DNA from: a bacterium
GTDB lineage: Bacteria > Fidelibacterota > UBA2242
Direction: 5' to 3'
Length of the DNA stretch: 12,997 nt
Assembly: GCA_018895675.1 (NCBI GenBank)
Contig: JAHIOG010000227.1
Span: 1 to 12,997, forward strand
The translations under genes and the position numbers were made by a program. The notes under the pieces were generated by a model, which did no database searches, was not told where the DNA came from, and saw only the letters and a program-made list of their open reading frames with translations. Position 1 is the first letter of the stretch, and each line of letters starts with the position of its first letter. Of the stretch, positions 8,213 to 12,997 are shown in pieces.

Positions 8213-9127
8213 ATGATGAAATTAACACGAATTTCTAAGGAACCGATTTTTAAACCTATTGAAAAACATAAATGGGAAAATGCCGCTGTTTTCAATTGCG
8301 CGGCGGTTTATGAGAAGGGGCTTTTCCACATGATTTACCGGGCCACAGATATTGGCGGGATTGAAAAGTGTGGTGAATATATTAATAATCTGGGTTATGC
8401 AGTTAGCAAGGATTTAATTAATTGGCATAGATTATCAAAACCAATTTTAATAAACAATGTGCCTCAAGAGTTACGGGGACCGGAAGACCCGAGAATTGTC
8501 AAAATCGAGGATACATTCTACATGACTTACACCGGGTTCGGGAACCGCTTTCCCGGCGATTACAGAATCTGCATGGCTACGAGTAAGGATATGGTGAACT
8601 GGGAGCGTCACGGAGTATTGCTGGACGAAGAAAATAAGAACTCTGCATTTTTTCCGCAAAATTTCAATGGCGAATATCTTCTGCTTCATCGGCGCCATCC
8701 GGATATCTGGATCAGTTCCACCAGAGATTTTAAAAACTTTTATAATCACACAAAAATTATGACAACATTGCCTGAGAGTTATTGGCAGTGTACACGCATC
8801 GGGATCGCGGGACCGCCGGTTCATCATCCGGACGGCTGGTTGCTCTTTTATCATGCCGTGGATGAAGACAATCAATATCGCCTGGGTGTGGCTTTGCTGA
8901 ACCGGGAAAATCCCCGTAATGTATTGGCGCGGCAATCACAACCGGTCATCGAGCCGGAACTGGATTGGGAGATCAACGGCTTTGTGCCGAATGTTATCTT
9001 CAGCTGCGCCACCATGGAGACCGAAGATAATTATGTAGTGATCTACGCTGGCGCCGATACTGTAATTGGAGCAGCCTATATTGAGAAGAGCGATGTCATC
9101 TTTGATAAAGAGGATTGGCTGGTGTAA
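8213..9127 (+). CDS. GH130 beta-mannoside phosphorylase or hydrolase
   Basis: This is a five-bladed beta-propeller enzyme of glycoside hydrolase family 130, most of whose members phosphorolyse beta-mannosides to mannose 1-phosphate. No signal peptide is seen, so it should be cytoplasmic. Family marks in the 304-residue protein: WENAAVFNCAAV (from 21), MIYRATD (40-46), RGPEDPRI (88-95) with D92 as the expected proton donor, SKDMVNWERHG, IGIAGPPVHH (from 196), GWLLFYHAVDED (208-219), and WEINGFVPNVIF near the end. H159-R160-R161 and H214 are candidate phosphate contacts, favouring a phosphorylase, but I could not align them to a structure. A few GH130 members are true hydrolases. The ATG at 8213 has a good ribosome-binding site; a TTG at 8195 would overlap the kinase stop by 4 nt and add six residues. 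The gene links the operon to beta-mannose-containing substrates. Confidence 0.88.
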   Translation: MMKLTRISKEPIFKPIEKHKWENAAVFNCAAVYEKGLFHMIYRATDIGGIEKCGEYINNLGYAVSKDLINWHRLSKPILINNVPQELRGPEDPRIVKIEDTFYMTYTGFGNRFPGDYRICMATSKDMVNWERHGVLLDEENKNSAFFPQNFNGEYLLLHRRHPDIWISSTRDFKNFYNHTKIMTTLPESYWQCTRIGIAGPPVHHPDGWLLFYHAVDEDNQYRLGVALLNRENPRNVLARQSQPVIEPELDWEINGFVPNVIFSCATMETEDNYVVIYAGADTVIGAAYIEKSDVIFDKEDWLV

Positions 9128-10375
9128 ATGAAAAAATTGTGTGTTACTCTGATGATCTTCTCTGTTTTTATCTCTTGTAATAAAAAAATTGAACCAAAGC
9201 CATCATCGCCTATTAACCTTTCCCATGCGCTCAATTTAGTCGACAGTGTGGAAGTTGATGGGACTCAATTATATTTTATCCACATCTACGCCGATGCTCC
9301 GGATTATAAACCTGTTGAAGCCGCTGGAGAAGGGGTCAGTTGTGTTGACGATGTCGGTCGATTTATGGAAGTGCTTGAAACGGAAATATTGAAATACAAA
9401 CGGACGGATTTACTTCCCATCGCTCGGGGAATGACCCGGTTCCTGTTGTATATGTGCCGGGATGATGGTCTCTGGCACAATTTCATTGATGCAGATGGAA
9501 AAATTAATAGAGAATATAGAACCAGTATCGCTGATTTCGAATGGTGGGCAGCGCGGGGAATAAGAGGGTTGGCTGCTGCTTATAATATTTTTAAAGAATC
9601 GGAAAACGATTGTGAACTGCTCAGCCGTTTAAAAGCCAAAATTGAAACTACAATTCCGCAATTGGAAGAAGTGTTGAAGTCTTATCCCCAAACCCACGCG
9701 ACGGAATTGGGAGAACGACCGTCCTGGCTAATTCATCACGCCCCGGATATGAGTAGCGAGTTCTTACTTGCTTTGACAAAACTTCATTCCACCGTGGAAT
9801 TTGATTATCTCGATGCTATAGAGAAATTAGCCGAAGGACTGATAGTCTGTCAATTTCAGCAGGAAGATCACCGGCTTAACGGGATGTATTTCTGCTGGAA
9901 CAATATCTGGCATGGGTGGGGAAATAATCAGGCTTATGCGTTGCTGGAAACCTATAAAATTACGGCTAATCCGGACATTCTCAAAAGTGTTCAACTCTGG
10001 GCAGATTTCTTTATTCCTTTTTTAATCGATAATAATTTTCCCCACCGGATCGAACTAAGTTCTGATGGAACTTATCAGATGGCGACTTATCCCCAAATCG
10101 CCTACGGTATCAATTCGCTCTATCGCGGTGTAAAAACCCTGGCGGAAATTACCGGGAAGCCGGAGTATAAAGCGTATGCCGAACAAATCTTTGCCTGGTT
10201 TACCGGACACAATATTGCCGGTGCAGCCATGTACGACGCCGAAACAGGGCGGGTTTATGACGGGATCAACGACGGTCCTAAAGTGAATTTGAACTCCGGG
10301 GCGGAATCGACGATTGAATGTCTGCTGGCAATTCAAAAACGCGGAAAGTATAACAACATTGGAACGGAGAAATAG
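9128..10375 (+). CDS. Predicted lipoprotein with (alpha/alpha) toroid fold, glycosidase-like, family unassigned
   Basis: The 415-residue product has a short lipoprotein leader ending in F-I-S-C17. The rest is helix-rich with the spaced W/H/N motifs of six-hairpin enzymes: CVDDVGRF (72-79), DDGLWHNF (112-119), DFEWWAARG (136-144), WNNIWHGWGNNQ (257-268), then a C-terminal NSGAESTIE (389-397). Similar DD-x-x-R and NSGAES motifs occur, as I recall, in uncharacterised toroid proteins associated with carbohydrate loci; no catalytic pair can be assigned. It shares no obvious linear similarity with the two large toroid proteins at the start of the operon. Its ATG directly abuts the GH130 stop (TAA-ATG), with AAAGAGG 14 nt upstream, so coupling is likely. 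A role in processing the imported glycan outside the inner membrane is inferred from leader and context. Confidence 0.65.
   Translation: MKKLCVTLMIFSVFISCNKKIEPKPSSPINLSHALNLVDSVEVDGTQLYFIHIYADAPDYKPVEAAGEGVSCVDDVGRFMEVLETEILKYKRTDLLPIARGMTRFLLYMCRDDGLWHNFIDADGKINREYRTSIADFEWWAARGIRGLAAAYNIFKESENDCELLSRLKAKIETTIPQLEEVLKSYPQTHATELGERPSWLIHHAPDMSSEFLLALTKLHSTVEFDYLDAIEKLAEGLIVCQFQQEDHRLNGMYFCWNNIWHGWGNNQAYALLETYKITANPDILKSVQLWADFFIPFLIDNNFPHRIELSSDGTYQMATYPQIAYGINSLYRGVKTLAEITGKPEYKAYAEQIFAWFTGHNIAGAAMYDAETGRVYDGINDGPKVNLNSGAESTIECLLAIQKRGKYNNIGTEK
10366..10370 (+). promoter_or_regulatory. Ribosome-binding site for the broken GxGYxYP-like gene
   Basis: GGAGA lies 8 nt before the TTG at 10379. 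It supports a TTG start there and shows that the 5' end of the broken gene still carries its translation signal. Confidence 0.5.
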
Positions 10376-10532
10376 AAATTGGACAGGAAATACCGCTATC
10401 CGGTAATGGAAACTCCAACCGACTCTCTGGTTGTAACCGATCTAAGTCTTGACCGGATGGACGGTCAGATAGCAGCTTGTGTGCTGCAGGGCATTGTGAA
10501 CCGGCAAAGCCGTCAGAAAATCTATGTGATGA

Positions 10533-10588
10533 ACACCTATTGTTTCGATAATAAACGCGGCGGTAAACATCAGGTACCCGAAACTTGA
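10533..10588 (+). other. Reading-frame break in the GxGYxYP-like gene
   Basis: The downstream frame is closed by a TGA at 10530-10532 and open from 10533; the upstream frame ends at TGA 10586-10588. A single switch by +1 (one extra base or two lost, with or without loss of whole codons) somewhere in this overlap restores one continuous frame. No homopolymer or slippery heptamer stands out, so programmed frameshifting is not supported. Confidence 0.75.
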
Positions 10589-11316
10589 ACAGGCGACAAT
10601 TGAAGCGGCTACAACGATTGCCGGACAGACCGATGGACTGGTAGTTTCACCGGAAATCGCTGATTCGTTTGAAGATGTTTTGCCGGTTATTACCGATCTC
10701 AGGGAATTTGAATTCAAGACTAACCTCGAATGTCTGAAATGGCTGTTGGTCAATTGGATGGAGGGCGCCAACAAGGATTTTGCTTTTACCTGGTCCCACA
10801 TGACTAACGACGGAAAAAGTTGGGGCGCCGCTAATAAGGATTACATAGTCGCCCAAAAACTTTTCACATATTACCTTGATATTATAAATCAAGAGGAAGC
10901 CGAGCACTACAGCGATGTTTTAAAGTATTATGCGCCCGGTACGCCCATTTTAGGGTGGACTGATGAGCGCTGGGCGGATGCGCTGTTTATGAGGTTGGGC
11001 TATTTCATGGTGCCCTATATTTCCGTAGAAAATATGACGGTGCATGCATCTTTCCCGGCTACAACCGGTACAGCGCCGACACCAAAACCGGTTCCGCTGT
11101 ATGATAACGGTGTCTATATTTCATTTTTCATCGCGGATGGAGATAATCTGCTGCATTCCATGGTCTACGAACCTGATACGATTATGACTACGCATTCGGC
11201 GAGGAGTGTGCCGTTGACCTGGGTCATTAATCCGGGGCTGGTGGATCTGGCGCCCCGTCTTTTTGATTGGTACAGGGAACGCCTTCCGAATGACGAATTG
11301 GCTGCAATGATGAGCG

Positions 11317-11339
11317 ACGGTCACCCGTCGAGTGACCGT
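11317..11339. repeat. Perfect 8-bp inverted repeat inside the GxGYxYP-like gene
   Basis: ACGGTCAC (11317-11324) is followed after a 7-base loop by its exact reverse complement GTGACCGT (11332-11339). It lies in coding sequence at the place where the family signature motif is expected and has no following T-run, so it is not a terminator. It may be chance. Confidence 0.6.
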
Positions 11340-11782
11340 TACAGGGCTTTCACATATTACTGTGATTTCGCGGCTGGTTACCTCAAACGGGCGGGAATCC
11401 TTACAATGAAGCAGATGGAAGAGTCCGAAGCCATTGCCTGGAATATTCAGCCCTATGTGATGAACGCCGGCTATTCGGGCTCCTGTCCCAAGGGAATTGG
11501 TCCCTACGAATATCACATGGACAATGAGACCTTCCACATCGGCAGCTTGAAACTGGATGACGACCCCGAAACTATCCGGAAGCTTGTTCGGAATGCGCCC
11601 GGAAAAGGTCCGCTCTTTTTTAGTGTGTTCGCCGGGACCGCTGATAGAGACATTCCCGCCCTGGTCGAAAAAGTCGTGCTAACTCTAAAAGCCTCGGAAG
11701 CCGAGGACGGAAGACGGTATTTCTGCTTGAGGAGTGTTGATTTAGCGGCGACTTACCGCAAATTTATTGGGATGAATATATC

Positions 11783-12580
11783 CTAACTCTTTTGGGCAAC
11801 AATCGCAAATCCTGTCACATAGGTCAACCAGTGATCCCAAGTTCCGGGACGAAGTTCTGTGTTTTGCCGCTGAAAGCAGGGCGCTTCCTGAACTTGTTGA
11901 ATAATCATCCCGGATTCGATCAGGCCGGTGAAGATATCGCTGAGATAATGCCGAAATTCTAAGACGGTATTGCCCCTGCTATTGGTTTGTCGAATTCGTT
12001 CAGTGTATGGTCTGGTAATGCGATAGCCTTTTCCGTCCCAATCTTCACAATCAACGAATTCAGTAGCCGGATTGGAGAAATTAACCCGGTAAAGTCCTCC
12101 TTTCCGAAGGACCCGGGCAACTTCGGAATAAACCTCATGAACATCGGGGATATAAGCCATGGACGGCGCCTGGTAGATGAGATCAAAATAGTTATCTTTG
12201 AGAGGAGAGAGGTCGCGCATATCTGTCTTGAGAGTGCTTGCGTTATAACCGTAATGGGCTGCTGCTTTTTGGTCGCCTTTCAACTGTCCTTCGCTAATAT
12301 CCACGACTGTCACCTGTGCGCCGAGCAGTCCAAACACCGCGGACTGTTGCCCGCCGCCGGAAGCCAGGCAAAGGACGTCCTTGCCCTGGATATTTTGGAG
12401 AATATCAACAGGATAAATATCGATTAACGGTTCGGGTACAGGCGCCAATTGACCGTTAATATATTTTTGAATGAGGTTCCGGTCCAGATTCAGCCAGGGA
12501 AGCGTGAAGCCACATCCTTCCTGTACCATCTTTTCCCAGTGTTGTTCATTAATTGCCGCAATTTCATCCTGTTTCCTCAT
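11783..12580 (-). CDS. Class I SAM-dependent methyltransferase
   Basis: This 265-residue cytoplasmic protein has the Rossmann-like methyltransferase core: SAM-binding motif I DVLCLASGGGQQS (68-80), an acidic end of strand two in VTVVDISEGQL (D94), D120/D123 after strand three, FDLIYQAPSMAYIPD (132-146), and the helix-strand pair VARVLRKGGLYRVNF typical of Methyltransf_11 type enzymes. The N-terminal 65 residues (IAAINEQHWEKMV..., PWLNLD) resemble those of small-molecule methyltransferases of unknown substrate. The ATG is preceded by an excellent GAGGAAA site 5 nt upstream. It faces the sugar operon, and its stop codon shares 4 nt with the last operon gene, so no separate terminator fits between them. 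Nothing ties it to sugar use. The methyl acceptor is unknown. Confidence 0.9.
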   Translation of the reverse strand: MRKQDEIAAINEQHWEKMVQEGCGFTLPWLNLDRNLIQKYINGQLAPVPEPLIDIYPVDILQNIQGKDVLCLASGGGQQSAVFGLLGAQVTVVDISEGQLKGDQKAAAHYGYNASTLKTDMRDLSPLKDNYFDLIYQAPSMAYIPDVHEVYSEVARVLRKGGLYRVNFSNPATEFVDCEDWDGKGYRITRPYTERIRQTNSRGNTVLEFRHYLSDIFTGLIESGMIIQQVQEAPCFQRQNTELRPGTWDHWLTYVTGFAIVAQKS

Positions 12581-12585
12581 GAAAT

Positions 12586-12592
12586 TTTCCTC
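12586..12592 (-). promoter_or_regulatory. Ribosome-binding site of the methyltransferase gene
   Basis: On the minus strand GAGGAAA ends 5 nt before the ATG at 12580, which fixes that start. Confidence 0.7.
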
Positions 12593-12661
12593 AGTTGTAC
12601 CATCATAAGATAGGTGGATTATTTACATAATAAATTGGAAAAAAATAATGTAGATTTATAA
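12593..12661 (-). other. AT-rich spacer between kinase and methyltransferase genes
   Basis: This 70-base spacer is strongly AT-rich. Read on the minus strand it contains a TATGAT close to a sigma-70 -10 box, but no convincing -35 at the right distance, and an imperfect ATTATTT/AAATAAT inverted pair about 18 bases apart. A methyltransferase promoter here is possible but weakly supported; the pair could also be read as a poor terminator for the kinase. Confidence 0.25.
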
Positions 12662-12997
12662 TTACTGCTTTCCTATCGGCATATCAATCATAAACGTTGT
12701 CCCTTTGCCCACTTTACTTGCGACGCTGATTGTTCCCTGATGTGCCTCGATTATTTTCCTGGCAATTGCCAATCCCAGTCCGGTGCTTTTTTCTCCGGCT
12801 GTCGGACGTACACTGGTTTTGCTGAATTCCTTAAATATTTTGGAAATTTCACCCTCCGGGATTCCCTGTCCCTGGTCTGCAACGGATATTTCGACATTAT
12901 CATTGATTTTGCGGGCGCTGATAGTAACAGTAGTATTGGGATATGAAAATTTTATTGCATTAGTCACAAGATTATCCAAAACCTGCATAATGCGGTC
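12662..12997 (-). CDS. Sensor histidine kinase, C-terminal HATPase domain (5' end outside window)
   Basis: The minus-strand frame runs through the window edge (its last three codons here read D-R-I before the internal Met at 12988), so only the C-terminal 111 residues are seen. They form the ATP-binding domain of a histidine kinase: N box QVLDNLVTNAIKFSYPN, G1 box VADQGQGIPEGE, F-box IFKEFSKTS and G2 box GEKSTGLGLAIARKIIEAHQG, ending in GTTFMIDMPIGKQ with no extra receiver domain after it. Sensor, dimerisation helices and phosphorylated His lie outside. It would autophosphorylate and signal to a response regulator not present here. The methyltransferase follows on the same strand after 81 nt; a shared transcript is possible. 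No link to the sugar operon is visible. Confidence 0.92.
   Translation of the reverse strand, partial: DRIMQVLDNLVTNAIKFSYPNTTVTISARKINDNVEISVADQGQGIPEGEISKIFKEFSKTSVRPTAGEKSTGLGLAIARKIIEAHQGTISVASKVGKGTTFMIDMPIGKQ

Larger units (their letters stand above)
10379..11786 (+). pseudogene. GxGYxYP-like putative glycoside hydrolase, disrupted reading frame
   Basis: Two adjacent frames encode parts of one protein. The first (10379-10588, TTG start, 69 codons) contains the family-like N-terminus VLQGIVNRQSRQKIYV. The second is open from 10533 to the TAA at 11784-11786 but has no good start of its own (a TTG at 10680 is the first); read back it gives RYPKLEQATIEAATTIAGQ, then PVITDLREFEF, SFFIADGDN (11121-11147) and PLTWVINPGLVDLAP, which resemble GxGYxYP-domain proteins. 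The frames change between 10533 and 10588. The segment expected between IYV and the ATTIAG motif looks short, so an internal deletion, not just a one-base error, is plausible. Where the namesake GxGYxYP motif should lie, the sequence reads MMSDGHPSSDRY, so this is a divergent member or the family call is loose. Biochemical activity of the family is not established. No signal peptide is seen. Its stop overlaps that of the convergent methyltransferase. Confidence 0.6.

Noticed and set aside
11692..11706. CCTCGG-AAG-CCGAGG hairpin as a terminator of the operon
   Set aside because: It is inside the coding frame 80 bases before the stop, only six pairs long, and has no T-run after it.
11987..12427. 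146-codon plus-strand frame opposite the methyltransferase
   Set aside because: Antisense shadow of a gene with clear SAM-binding motifs; no start signal and no recognisable domain.
1..12997. CRISPR array, tRNA or rRNA gene, insertion sequence, prophage signature
   Set aside because: No regularly spaced direct repeats, cloverleaf, transposase or phage-like reading frames were seen; nearly all bases are in convincing protein genes.

Overview
The window looks like an accessory carbohydrate-utilisation locus from a free-living, didermic, probably uncultured or environmental bacterium. GC content is moderate. Several products start with short lipoprotein-type leaders of the kind seen in the FCB group (Bacteroidota, Calditrichota, KSB1-like lineages), but sugar uptake is by an ABC transporter and no SusC/SusD pair is present. 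The phylum is an inference from style only; there is no rRNA or other marker gene.

Positions 1-11786 carry one tightly packed run of plus-strand genes, almost certainly one operon, with gaps from -19 to +25 nt. In order: the 3' end of a six-hairpin (alpha/alpha-toroid) glycosidase-like gene; a complete tandem paralogue of it with a lipoprotein-like leader; a sugar-binding lipoprotein; two ABC permeases; a zinc-dependent medium-chain dehydrogenase; a PfkB-family (fructokinase-like) kinase; a GH130 beta-mannoside phosphorylase/hydrolase; a second type of toroid lipoprotein of unassigned family; and a GxGYxYP-like gene that is broken by a reading-frame change and probably an internal deletion. 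No ABC ATPase and no regulator lie in the window.

A working model, by inference: cell-envelope toroid enzymes trim a glycan, the ABC system imports a small glycoside, cytoplasmic GH130 cleaves a beta-mannosidic bond (probably by phosphorolysis), and the dehydrogenase plus PfkB kinase convert the released polyol or sugar to a phosphorylated ketose. Dehydrogenase plus fructokinase next to a binding-protein transporter resembles known polyol operons, so a mannosyl- or glycosyl-polyol substrate is an attractive but untested idea.

Positions 11783-12997 hold two minus-strand genes that converge on the operon: a class I SAM-dependent methyltransferase, whose stop codon overlaps the last operon stop by 4 nt, and upstream of it the C-terminal ATPase domain of a histidine kinase cut by the window edge. 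They look functionally unrelated to the sugar locus. I saw no tRNA, rRNA, CRISPR array, insertion sequence or gene-free stretch over 300 bases; the longest intergenic gap is about 80 nt (12581-12661).
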